DNA of 64,000 nt from an uncultured Verrucomicrobiales bacterium (GTDB lineage Bacteria; Verrucomicrobiota; Verrucomicrobiia; Verrucomicrobiales; Akkermansiaceae), in assembly GCA_947039485.1 (NCBI GenBank), contig CAMQZC010000001.1, forward strand, positions 62,001 to 126,000, given 5' to 3'. The notes below the pieces were generated by a model. It had not been told where the DNA came from. It did not search any database and worked only from the letters and a program-made list of their open reading frames with translations. Made by a program: the position numbers and the translations under genes. Of this stretch, positions 50,445 to 59,092 are shown in pieces. How positions within the stretch are numbered: the first letter of the stretch is position 1; every line of letters begins with the position of its first letter.

Positions 50445-51940
50445 ATATAGGAGAAATTAAAAATAAAATCGACAGACTTTGGGACATATTTGCAGCAGGA
50501 GGGCTCGTGAATCCGCTTGACGTCATCGAGCAAATCACCTACCTGATGTTCATCCATGACTTGGACCGTACGGATAATATACGGGCCAAAGAAAGTGCTA
50601 TGCTAGGGCTTCCCTTTCAGAGTATATTTGCCGATGAACTCAAGATAGGTGAGCGCAAAATTGACGGCAAGCTCTTAAAGTGGTCTGTTTTTCACGACCT
50701 CGCCGCGGACAAGATGTACGAATTAATTCAGAACTCTGTGTTTCCTTTTATCAAAAATTTGCACGGGAACAAAGCTAGCGCTTACTCGAAATATATGGGT
50801 GATGCTATCTTTAAGATACCAACGCCCTTACTTCTCTCAAAGGTCGTGGTTGCTCTCGATGAAATTTATTTACAAATGAAAGATCTTCATAGCCGTGACG
50901 TGAGAGGTGATGTCTATGAGTATTTGCTTTCCAAAATAGCGCAATCAGGTTTGAATGGGCAGTTCCGTACGCCCCGCCATATTATCGAAATGATGGTTGT
51001 GATGCTCGAGCCCACGCCGGATGATGTTATTTGTGATCCTTCCTGTGGTACAAGTGGCTTCTTAGTCGCCAGTGGTAGCTACCTAAAAGAAAACTATAAG
51101 GACGAGGTTCTTTTTAATGCTAAACAGAGAGAGCATTATATGAATAGTATGTTCTATGGCTACGATATGGATAGGACGATGCTGCGTATTGGCGCGATGA
51201 ACATGATGACCCATGGCGTGGATAATCCATCAATTGAATACCGCGACAGCCTTTCTGATCAAAACAAAGACAAAGAAAAATACTCCCTCATCTTAGCAAA
51301 CCCTCCATTTAAAGGTAGCTTAGATGCTGATGCTGTTTCTGCTGACCTCTTAAAGATATGTAAGACCAAGAAGACAGAACTTTTGTTCTTGGCGCTCATG
51401 TTGCGAATGTTGCAAGTAGGGGGACGCTGTGCCTGTATTGTCCCTGATGGTGTGCTTTTTGGCTCATCTAAGGCACATAAAGGCATCCGAACCGAGATTG
51501 TCGAGAATCATCGTCTAGAGGCTATCATCTCCATGCCAAGCGGCGTGTTTAAGCCTTATGCTGGGGTTTGTACCGCCATTCTGATTTTCACTAAAACTGG
51601 GCATGGGGGCACGGATGATGTGTGGTTTTATGATATGACGGCTGATGGTTTTTCCCTTGATGATAAACGTGCGGTTGTGAAAGAAAATGATATTCCCGAC
51701 ATTAAATCCCGTTTTAAAAACAGAGATCAAGAAGTAACGAGAGCCCGCAGCGAGAAATCCTTCTGTGTGCCAAAATCTGAAATCGTCGAAAATGGTTATG
51801 ATTTAACGATCAATAAGTATAAGCGAATCGAGTATGTTGCAGAAATTTACCCAGCAACAAAAGAGATACTCGCCGATATTAAAGCCTTAGAGCAAGAAAT
51901 TTCAGAAGGATTGAAAGAATTGGAGGGCCTTTATGAGTAA
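50441..51940 (+). CDS. hsdM: Type I restriction-modification DNA methyltransferase (M subunit)
   Basis: The protein has 499 residues. An N-terminal helical domain (1-130) precedes the N6-adenine methyltransferase fold, with SAM-binding DPSCGTSGFL near 199 and the catalytic NPPF at 287-290. It modifies adenine in the bipartite site read by HsdS and is needed for restriction. It overlaps fic by 4 bp and hsdS by 8 bp. Confidence 0.96.
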   Translation: MNIGEIKNKIDRLWDIFAAGGLVNPLDVIEQITYLMFIHDLDRTDNIRAKESAMLGLPFQSIFADELKIGERKIDGKLLKWSVFHDLAADKMYELIQNSVFPFIKNLHGNKASAYSKYMGDAIFKIPTPLLLSKVVVALDEIYLQMKDLHSRDVRGDVYEYLLSKIAQSGLNGQFRTPRHIIEMMVVMLEPTPDDVICDPSCGTSGFLVASGSYLKENYKDEVLFNAKQREHYMNSMFYGYDMDRTMLRIGAMNMMTHGVDNPSIEYRDSLSDQNKDKEKYSLILANPPFKGSLDADAVSADLLKICKTKKTELLFLALMLRMLQVGGRCACIVPDGVLFGSSKAHKGIRTEIVENHRLEAIISMPSGVFKPYAGVCTAILIFTKTGHGGTDDVWFYDMTADGFSLDDKRAVVKENDIPDIKSRFKNRDQEVTRARSEKSFCVPKSEIVENGYDLTINKYKRIEYVAEIYPATKEILADIKALEQEISEGLKELEGLYE

Positions 51941-53036
51941 GTGGGAAATAGTAAAATTGGGTGATGTGTGTGATAGCGCAAGTTCAAACCTTGCCCAAAA
52001 AGATTTTAAATTAAATAACGGTAGGTACAGTATTTATGGAGCTAGTGGATTTATTAAAAAAATTGATTTTTATAAACAAGAACATGAATATATAGGTATC
52101 GTAAAAGATGGGGCGGGGATTGGGCGAGCTACGCATTTGCCTGCACAATCTTCAATTATTGGAACAATGCAATATATTTTACCTAAAAACACAGTGCATA
52201 CTAAATATTTATATTATGCAATTACAAATATGGGGTTATCAAAGTATTTTACAGGCTCAACAATACCCCATATCTATTTTAAAGATTATTGCAAAGAAAA
52301 ACTACCGCTCCCACCAATAGACATTCAAAAGAAAATTGCTGATGAATTGGATAAAATCATTGGCTTAATCGAAAAACGCAAAACGCAAATAGAAAAAATG
52401 GACTTGCTCGTAAAGGCAAAGTTTGTGGAAATGTTCGGCGACCCAGTAACTAACCCCATGTGCTGGGAGAAGAATAAGCTAAAGGAAATAGCCCATTCTA
52501 GACTTGGTGAAATGTTGGATAAGGCAAGGGAGATAGGTGAAAATAAATACCCATATCTTGCAAATTTTAATGTTAAATTGTTTAAGATTAATTTAGAAAA
52601 ACTTAATTTTATGAACTTTAATGCAAAGGAATGTGCTGAATTTTCCCTAAAGAAAGGTGATGTTTTGGTTTGCGAAGGTGGCGCAGTAGGTAGAGCTGCT
52701 GTATGGGAGAATAATATTGAGCAATGTTATTTTCAGAAAGCATTGCATAGAGTACGATGTAATGTGGATATAATTAATCCGTATTATTTGAATTTTTGGT
52801 TTTTTATGGTTTCTTCAATAACTGGATTTGAAGATATCATTGGCAGTAAGTCAACAATCCCACATCTTACAGGTGAAAAACTTAAGACTCTGGAAATTTT
52901 ACTCCCCCCCATAAGGCTACAAAACAAATTCGCCGATTACGTTAAATTAATTGACAATCAAAAAGAAACAATGCAAAATGCTCTTGTAAAACTAGAAACT
53001 CTATACAAGGCGCAGATGCAAGCATACTTTGAATGA
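51933..53036 (+). CDS. hsdS: Type I restriction-modification specificity subunit
   Basis: The protein has 367 residues with two target-recognition domains (about 1-125 and 180-320). Each is followed by a helical spacer: PPIDIQKKIADELDKIIGLI and PPIRLQNKFADYVKLIDNQK. The two halves are internal repeats in the usual way, so the site should be bipartite. Base use is very AT-rich compared with hsdM, typical of exchanged recognition domains. Its stop overlaps the original hsdR start (ATGATGA). Confidence 0.94.
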   Translation: MSKWEIVKLGDVCDSASSNLAQKDFKLNNGRYSIYGASGFIKKIDFYKQEHEYIGIVKDGAGIGRATHLPAQSSIIGTMQYILPKNTVHTKYLYYAITNMGLSKYFTGSTIPHIYFKDYCKEKLPLPPIDIQKKIADELDKIIGLIEKRKTQIEKMDLLVKAKFVEMFGDPVTNPMCWEKNKLKEIAHSRLGEMLDKAREIGENKYPYLANFNVKLFKINLEKLNFMNFNAKECAEFSLKKGDVLVCEGGAVGRAAVWENNIEQCYFQKALHRVRCNVDIINPYYLNFWFFMVSSITGFEDIIGSKSTIPHLTGEKLKTLEILLPPIRLQNKFADYVKLIDNQKETMQNALVKLETLYKAQMQAYFE

Positions 53037-53113
53037 TGAAAAATCCACAGGACTTATCCGAAAAGCAAACACGCAAGCAGTATATCGATGCAATGCTGCT
53101 TGATGCTGCTTGA
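53033..53113 (+). other. Original hsdR start, out of frame with the rest
   Basis: An ATG overlapping the hsdS stop opens MMKNPQDLSEKQTRKQYIDA, which is the standard N-terminus of EcoEI-like R subunits. It ends at a TGA at 53111-53113 because of the 10-bp repeat. Loss of one unit would join it to the main hsdR frame. Confidence 0.8.
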
Positions 53114-55790
53114 TGCTGCTTGGACGCATGGGGACGATTGGCTTGATGAAGTCGCCCTTGAGGGGATGCCCAATCGTTCTGGGCGTGGATTTGCTGATTA
53201 TGTATTATTTAGCGATGATCATAAAGCTTTAGCTGTGATTGAGGCAAAACGCAGCAGCATCGATGTGGCGGAAGGTAGGCAGCAAGCTCTTTTATATGCC
53301 AATTTGCTAGAAAAGAAGTATGGGCAACGCCCCGTTATTTTCCTAATCAATGGCTTTGATACGCGCATCATTGACGGACAATACCCAGAGCGCAAGGTGG
53401 CAACCATCTATACGAAGCGCGACTTAGCAAAGCTATTTAATCTTAGGAAATTCAAAACTAGCCTCAATGATATAAAGCTGAATCCAGACATTGCAGGGCG
53501 ATACTACCAAGTAGCAGCAATTAAAGCTGTTTGCAATGATTTTGAGTTCAAAAACCGTAGAAAAGAGCTTCTTGTTATGGCAACAGGCTCTGGCAAGACT
53601 AGGACAGTCATCGCTCTATGCGATATCTTGTTGCAACATGGCTGGGTGAAAAATATTCTCTTTCTCGCGGATCGAAATTCACTTGTTACACAAGCGAAAC
53701 GTAGTTTTGCGAACTTGCTTCCGGAATTATCCGTGACAAATCTTTGTGAGGATAAAGAAAACTATGATGCTCATTGCGTTTTTTCGACCTACCAAACAAT
53801 GATTAACTGCATTGATCAGATTAAAGACGATAAAGGCAAATTATATAGCCCTGGGCACTTTGACCTTGTTATTTGCGATGAGGCGCATCGTTCGATCTAT
53901 AAAAAATATAAGTCCATTTTTACTTATTTTGATGCGCTATTAGTTGGTCTGACAGCGACGCCAAAGGATGAGGTAGATAAAAACACCTACGATATTTTCC
54001 AACTGGAAAACGGAGCGCCCAGCTATGGCTATGAACTTGCGCAGGCGGTCAAGGATGGCTTTCTAGTAGATTTCTCATCCGTGGAGTCGAGGCTTAAATT
54101 TATGGAGGATGGCATCATCTATGATAAGCTTTCTGAGGAGGACAAAGCCATCTATGAAGATACCTTTGAAGATGAAAATGGAGAGCTCCCCGAGTCAATT
54201 AGTTCATCCGCTTTGAATAAGTGGCTTTTTAATGAAGACACGATACGTCAGGCTCTCCATGTATTAATGAGCAATGGCATTCGTATTGGCTATGGTGCAA
54301 AAATGGGCAAGACGATTATTTTTGCCAAAAACCATGATCACGCGGAAAAGATTTTTGAAGTTTTTGGGAAAGAGTATCCTCAGCTTGTCGGCTATGCGAA
54401 GGTAATTGATAATTATATGTCTTATGCACAAAGTGCGATAGATGAATTTTCCGAGGGCAATAAGTTGCCGCAAATTGCTATATCCGTTGATATGCTCGAC
54501 ACGGGCATTGATATTCCTGAAGTTTTGAACCTTGTGTTTTTCAAAAAGGTGATGAGCAAGGGCAAATTTTGGCAGATGATTGGGCGTGGTACACGTTTAT
54601 GTGAAGGGCTTATTGATGGGGATGACAAAAAGAAATTTTACATTTTTGATTTCTGTGGCAATTTTGAGTTTTTCCGCATGAATACAGGGGAAGAATCGGC
54701 TAACATGATGGCCTTGCAGGCTGCTGTTTTTAATTTAAAAGCGCAGATAGTCTTTAAATTACAGTCAATCGAGTTCCAAACGGATGAGCTAATTTCCTAT
54801 AGGGCGAGATTGGTATCTGATATGGTGACAAAGATACAAGCGCTCAATCGAGACAATTTTGCCATCAAGCAGCATCTGAAATACGTTGTCTTATATTCCA
54901 ATCCTGATCATTACATTTCCTTGACAGATGAAAATCTTGTGGCGATTCGTGAGGAGTTAGCGCCTTTGGTAGATGCTGATATAGATGAAATTTGTGCGCA
55001 GCGTTTTGATGCGCTTATGTATGGAATTGAGCTTGCTTATATGCTGGGGAACTCATATGGTCGTGGACGCAGTGACTTGGTCAAAAAACTGCGCGCCATC
55101 GCATCTGTGGCAAATATCCCTGAGATCATGGCAAAGTTGGAGCTCATCAACAAGCTTTTGCACACGGCATACCTTGATCATGCTGATGTGAATGGATTTG
55201 AGCATATTCGCGAGAACCTTAGGAGTTTAATGAAATATATACCTAAGTCTAAAATGCGCTATGATACAAACTTTGCAGATGATCTCTTGTCGATTGCTTG
55301 GAAAGATTCGGAGCTAGAAAACGATGATTTGAAAACCTATAAGGAGCAAGCAGCGTTTTATATTCAAGAGCATCAAGATAACATCGTTATTGCTAAATTA
55401 AAGTCAAATCAAGCACTGTCGCATGAAGATGTCCAGTCTCTAGAACAAATCCTTTGGAGTGAGGTTGGTACGAGGCAAGATTATGAATTGGTATATGGCG
55501 AAAAGCCTCTTGGTGAGTTTGTGCGCGAGTTAGTTGGCTTGGATATGAATGCTGCAAAAATAGCATTCAATGATTTTCTTGGTAGTACAAATCTTGATAA
55601 TAGGCAGATATATTTTGTGAATCAAATCGTAGATTACATTGTGCTCAATGGTATGATGAAGGACTTGGCTGTGTTACAAGAAGCTCCATTTACAGATAAG
55701 GGAAGTGTTGTAGAGGTATTTACAGATTGCACAATTTGGCCAGCCATCCGATGTACTATTGAGCAAATTAACGCCAATGCTGTAGCATAA
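53088..55790 (+). CDS. hsdR: Type I restriction enzyme R subunit, N-terminus frame-shifted
   Basis: The main frame gives up to 900 residues from an ATG at 53088, out of frame with the natural start at 53033. Domains: PD-(D/E)xK nuclease (ADYVLF followed by VIEAKR, Glu52), SF2 helicase with MATGSGKTRT near 163 and DEAH at 264-267, LLVGLTATP, and an EcoEI-type C-terminal part. It cleaves unmodified DNA after ATP-driven translocation. In the present repeat state the first ~20 residues are lost or replaced, but the nuclease and motor are complete, so an internally started protein might still work. It ends the fic-hsdM-hsdS-hsdR operon. Confidence 0.9.
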   Translation: MQCCLMLLDAAWTHGDDWLDEVALEGMPNRSGRGFADYVLFSDDHKALAVIEAKRSSIDVAEGRQQALLYANLLEKKYGQRPVIFLINGFDTRIIDGQYPERKVATIYTKRDLAKLFNLRKFKTSLNDIKLNPDIAGRYYQVAAIKAVCNDFEFKNRRKELLVMATGSGKTRTVIALCDILLQHGWVKNILFLADRNSLVTQAKRSFANLLPELSVTNLCEDKENYDAHCVFSTYQTMINCIDQIKDDKGKLYSPGHFDLVICDEAHRSIYKKYKSIFTYFDALLVGLTATPKDEVDKNTYDIFQLENGAPSYGYELAQAVKDGFLVDFSSVESRLKFMEDGIIYDKLSEEDKAIYEDTFEDENGELPESISSSALNKWLFNEDTIRQALHVLMSNGIRIGYGAKMGKTIIFAKNHDHAEKIFEVFGKEYPQLVGYAKVIDNYMSYAQSAIDEFSEGNKLPQIAISVDMLDTGIDIPEVLNLVFFKKVMSKGKFWQMIGRGTRLCEGLIDGDDKKKFYIFDFCGNFEFFRMNTGEESANMMALQAAVFNLKAQIVFKLQSIEFQTDELISYRARLVSDMVTKIQALNRDNFAIKQHLKYVVLYSNPDHYISLTDENLVAIREELAPLVDADIDEICAQRFDALMYGIELAYMLGNSYGRGRSDLVKKLRAIASVANIPEIMAKLELINKLLHTAYLDHADVNGFEHIRENLRSLMKYIPKSKMRYDTNFADDLLSIAWKDSELENDDLKTYKEQAAFYIQEHQDNIVIAKLKSNQALSHEDVQSLEQILWSEVGTRQDYELVYGEKPLGEFVRELVGLDMNAAKIAFNDFLGSTNLDNRQIYFVNQIVDYIVLNGMMKDLAVLQEAPFTDKGSVVEVFTDCTIWPAIRCTIEQINANAVA
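53091..53120 (+). repeat. 10-bp tandem repeat at the start of hsdR
   Basis: The units are CAATGCTGCT, TGATGCTGCT and TGATGCTGCT: two perfect and one 8/10 copy. Because 10 is not a multiple of 3, each gain or loss shifts the reading frame of hsdR. Confidence 0.9.
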
Positions 55791-55947
55791 AAGATATTAA
55801 ATGTCTACGGCTCCATTTTAGGACGCTATAAATTGGGGCTTGATATTTAATCAACGGGTGCTACACTTCGGGGATAGGGTAAAAGGCTAAGTGAAAAATT
55901 GAGGTTTCATTGAAATTTTTTAAGCTCCTATTTCTCCTATAAAATAA

Positions 55948-56775
55948 ATGAACAAACTACGCCCCATTAACGTTCTTTTCTTTTGGTTTTGCTGTATAGC
56001 AACGCCTGTATTTTTTGTATTTTTTGGGAGCTATGCGCTCTTATTGCCAATTTTTGGAATGACACCTTATTTAGCATCTAATTTTTATGAAGGACGCTTA
56101 GGTTATATGGTGGTTATCGTTAATTGCTGTGCCTGTATAGCAGCAATATTTTTATGTTTTTGGGGTGTCAGTTATGCTCTCTTATTGCCCATTATTTGGA
56201 TTTTGCTTCATTGGCTATACATGTTTTATTTGGCTCGACCAACTGGGATGCTTCAATTTGCATCGATAGTGATAAAAGATAAAAAGTGCAAATTAAATAA
56301 TAAAAACACGACTAAAACTTTATGTGAAAAACTTAAAAGAATAAAATTACATGCAACAATTGCCTCTCTCCCCCCAGGTAATGATACATTGATTTTAAAA
56401 TTTTCTCATCAGATGTCTGAGCCTGTTTATATTGCAATGCATGACCAAGAGTTACCCCGCCTATGTTTAAGCTCATTTTTGGGAGAATCAGATTTAGGCG
56501 ATATCAGCCATTACTTTATCTCAAAAGTAGAAGAGAACGGTAATATCGACCTAAGAAGAATCACCCTTCTTCCTTTTGTAGAAACAATTTTACAAAAGGA
56601 AATTCCCTCAGCTATTAAAGTTAAAAAAGCTAAATCTCTCATTTTAACTTTTCATGAATCAATCATTGAGGTAGGTGATTACGCTTGTCATGTGTCAGAA
56701 CTTCAATGGCATTGCAAGATAGAAGGAAAACGAACCCTTGATGTGAGCCGCAACGAGGAAAGAAAACAACGATGA
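55948..56775 (+). CDS. Membrane protein of unknown function
   Basis: The protein has 275 residues: three or four membrane segments in the first 100 (LFFWFCCIATPVFFVFFGSY, MVVIVNCCACIAAIFLCFWG, then LLLPIIWILLHWLYMFYLA) and a soluble, Lys-rich C-terminal part of ~170 residues. No family was recognised. It is strongly AT-rich. The following 70-residue gene overlaps its stop (ATGA), so they are coupled. Confidence 0.65.
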   Translation: MNKLRPINVLFFWFCCIATPVFFVFFGSYALLLPIFGMTPYLASNFYEGRLGYMVVIVNCCACIAAIFLCFWGVSYALLLPIIWILLHWLYMFYLARPTGMLQFASIVIKDKKCKLNNKNTTKTLCEKLKRIKLHATIASLPPGNDTLILKFSHQMSEPVYIAMHDQELPRLCLSSFLGESDLGDISHYFISKVEENGNIDLRRITLLPFVETILQKEIPSAIKVKKAKSLILTFHESIIEVGDYACHVSELQWHCKIEGKRTLDVSRNEERKQR

Positions 56776-56984
56776 ATAGTGATAGCGACAAAGAGACTTT
56801 GCAAGAGGCTGTCATAAGAATAAATGAATTTGTTCATCCTCAATTAGAACTTTCTTTAACAAGAAAATCACGGCAATGGTACGATTATTTAAATTCGCTT
56901 GATCATAAGGGCTACTATGGATGCCTGATGATCAATCTTATTGTGATGATTGGGGAACTTTTCTCCTTCAGATTATCCACATGA
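56772..56984 (+). CDS. Short protein of unknown function, possibly truncated
   Basis: This 70-residue frame overlaps the preceding stop by 4 bp. It is amphipathic, then hydrophobic near the end (GCLMINLIVMIGELFSF), and stops abruptly. The clean overlap supports translation; the sudden end suggests a truncated membrane protein. No family was recognised. Confidence 0.45.
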   Translation: MNSDSDKETLQEAVIRINEFVHPQLELSLTRKSRQWYDYLNSLDHKGYYGCLMINLIVMIGELFSFRLST

Positions 56985-57056
56985 ATGCTGCAGTGAATTA
57001 GGGGCAAGAAAGTTGCTAGCCCTAAGCTGAAGCCTAGAGCAGGGGGGATTGCCAGC

Positions 57057-57076
57057 CCTTAGCTTAGAAGCTAAGG
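57057..57076. repeat. Hairpin between short genes
   Basis: CCTTAGCTT-AG-AAGCTAAGG is a perfect 9-bp stem. A related GCCCTAAGCTGAAGC lies 35 bp before it, so the stretch 57015-57076 holds an imperfect duplication. Function unknown. Confidence 0.5.
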
Positions 57077-57120
57077 AACTAATCGACAAGAAACTTCTTT
57101 CGAATCGCTATTTATCTTAT

Positions 57121-57681
57121 GTGGGGGATTTAGACATCCGTATAGATGAAGAGATTGCTACATGACATGCTTCGAGCGGCGCTTTATCCAAGTGGTGGCG
57201 AGGCCTGCGCAAATCCTATTTTAGCAGCTCATACGCAAGCTATACACCGGAAGAATTACTCTACCATATCAAGAGTTTTCTCTCGGCGGAGAGTGCAGAT
57301 GATTCAGATCCATACCAATGGGAAGACTTTGTTAATTCTTCTGTAAAAGCCGGAAGCTACAAGTATCTTGTCCTCAATTTGATCTATCTCTTAAGAGTTG
57401 ATTATGCAGAAGAGGCAACTTGGCTTAATCCTACGGGGCTCCATAAGCTCAAACTGCTTTCTGATGCGATAGAGAATAGTCACTTGCCAGAACCTTGCGC
57501 GACAGAAAAATTCATGCTAGAGTCTAACTTCACATCAAAGCGATTTATTCTTTATATTAAGCAATTGAGTGAGGATGAACCAATCTTACATGATGAGCTC
57601 AAGACAGAGGAGCACACGCCTCTTGCTCGAACAGGACGATTCAATCAAGGCCGTTATTTGCAGATAGGCTGGGTTTGGTGA
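57121..57681 (+). pseudogene. Broken gene, product unknown
   Basis: One frame runs from a TGA at 57163-57165 to the stop at 57681 (172 codons) with protein-like composition (KWWRGLRKSYFSSSYASYT; later RVDYAEEATWLNPTGLHKLK) but no credible start codon. Before the TGA the same frame continues as VGDLDIRIDEEIAT. It looks like the C-terminal part of a gene interrupted by a nonsense change. No family was recognised; a small immunity-type protein is one possibility, unsupported. The frame might be restarted at a TTG at 57379. Confidence 0.45.
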
Positions 57682-58148
57682 GTGAGTAGAGCGATAGGCA
57701 AAAATCAATTCCGTATCGCATGTGGATTTTCTACGAAACAAAAGTTTTTGCGGCTTTATTTTTAAAATAAGCTAGTATCGGGGTGAATTGATTTGTGCCC
57801 TAGAAGAGCATAGAACACAATAAATGACAAAGGTGTAAGCTCGAATGATTAAGTCTATGGTTCTAGGGTGCCACTCAATCTAGGCTGCTATCTTTGATTA
57901 TCCTCTGCTATTTGTTTTTGTGTCAGGTCTTGTACAAACCATGCCTTAACTGCTCATTTGCATCATGTCATCCCCTATTCAATATGCTAATGCCCCCCCT
58001 TTTTTTTGACGGTTCGTGATAATATTGATAAAAAAGAGCTACTGAATGCTCAATTAGTGATTATGAAAACTTTTTAACGTCAAGCTTGCACTCTTTGTAT
58101 TAAGTGGCGACTGTGTCCAGCTCGGTTGAATTTGTTTGAAGCTTGCGA
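57682..58148. other. AT-rich intergenic stretch
   Basis: About 470 bp with no supported gene. A short open piece near 58016-58078 (DNIDKKELLNAQLVIMKTF) ends in a stop and may be a remnant. Confidence 0.35.
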
Positions 58149-58312
58149 CATAGAAATGAAGAATCGTTTCTATGAGTCAAATATAGCAATGTAAGAGATG
58201 CCCCCCCTGCGCAGGTGATGAATCGTCCCGCGATGACATAGGGGCGTAAAGCCTGAAACGCCGAGCCGAGTAGAAACGTTCTTTCCTAAGAAAAAGGAAA
58301 CGTTGACATGTT
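58149..58312 (+). ncRNA. Hairpin-rich segment, candidate structured RNA
   Basis: Four hairpins occur in series: CATAGAAA/TTTCTATG (58149-58174), ATCG/CGAT (58222-58234), GGCGT/ACGCC (58243-58262) and AACGTT...AACGTT with TTCCT/AGGAA inside (58275-58304). A GTTTGTTTTTT tract follows. The segment is also more GC-rich than its surroundings. It resembles no RNA family that I can name; the strand is a guess from the T tract. Confidence 0.3.
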
Positions 58313-58512
58313 TGTTTTTTGGGGCTCTAAGTATAAATGTTTTATACTTGTGTTATCTGTTTGTATTTGGCACATAACAACCTTTAATTCGTTTATTTCA
58401 GGTGTCTTTTTTTAACAATAATCAAATAGTGCTTGATTTTAGCTCATGTTTGAGTAATTATAGAGATGTCGAGGCACAAGGCGCGACCAATAACAAATAG
58501 CAACATAAAATA

Positions 58513-58737
58513 ATGATAATAACACGATCAAAAGAGCTCATACGCATTTCCCCAAAAGATGCACGAAAAATTGAATATTCGACCAATAACGGAAGAACCT
58601 GGAACATGAGGTATCCAGGAATCGGTGCTGGTACATTCCGATCCATCACAGATGCGGGTAAAGAACTATTAGCAGAAACAGAAAAGGGTCTCTATTACTC
58701 GACAAATGAGGGCAGAACTTGGAACCGACGCAGCTAA
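58513..58737 (+). CDS. Small protein with two Asp-box (BNR) motifs
   Basis: The 74-residue protein contains YSTNNGRTWN (residues 23-32) and YSTNEGRTWN (62-71), both fitting the S-x-N/D-x-G-x-T-W Asp-box found at beta-propeller turns of sialidases and related proteins. Between them lies a 30-residue strand-rich spacer (GTFRSITDAGKELLAETEKG). There is no signal peptide. One blade-and-a-half cannot form a propeller alone, so it must multimerise or be a remnant. It stands isolated in AT-rich DNA. Confidence 0.65.
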   Translation: MIITRSKELIRISPKDARKIEYSTNNGRTWNMRYPGIGAGTFRSITDAGKELLAETEKGLYYSTNEGRTWNRRS

Positions 58738-59092
58738 AAAAGAATAAAACTAGGCGCATTGGATCGTCCACCTCAAAGGGCTTCCACATAGCCATAATAA
58801 AAATTAATCACACATTCTTATTATGGCCATACCTACTGTATTACTCTTACTTACTAGTAGGAGTAATATTGATATATATAGTAAACAATTATCAATTATA
58901 AACACTAAAGAGATTGTTCATTGAGCTGTACCCCATGTTCATCGAGTATATAAGGCGACGAGAGTAGCTCAATATGCGTACCATGAATCAGAATGTGGAA
59001 GCAATGAAATCAGCAGTAGCTTTATTCCTATATTTATAATTTGACTTTTTAGATTTAACTGATAGGATGATTGATAGGCAAGTAATAACATT
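58738..59092. other. AT-rich intergenic stretch
   Basis: About 355 bp without a supported gene. A hydrophobic frame at 58800-58900 has only a TTG start inside the previous gene and was not accepted. It should contain the promoter of the DUF262 pair. Confidence 0.35.

Noticed and set aside
58719-58901. Possible 60-residue hydrophobic protein
   Set aside because: It needs a TTG start inside the Asp-box gene and has no supporting signal.
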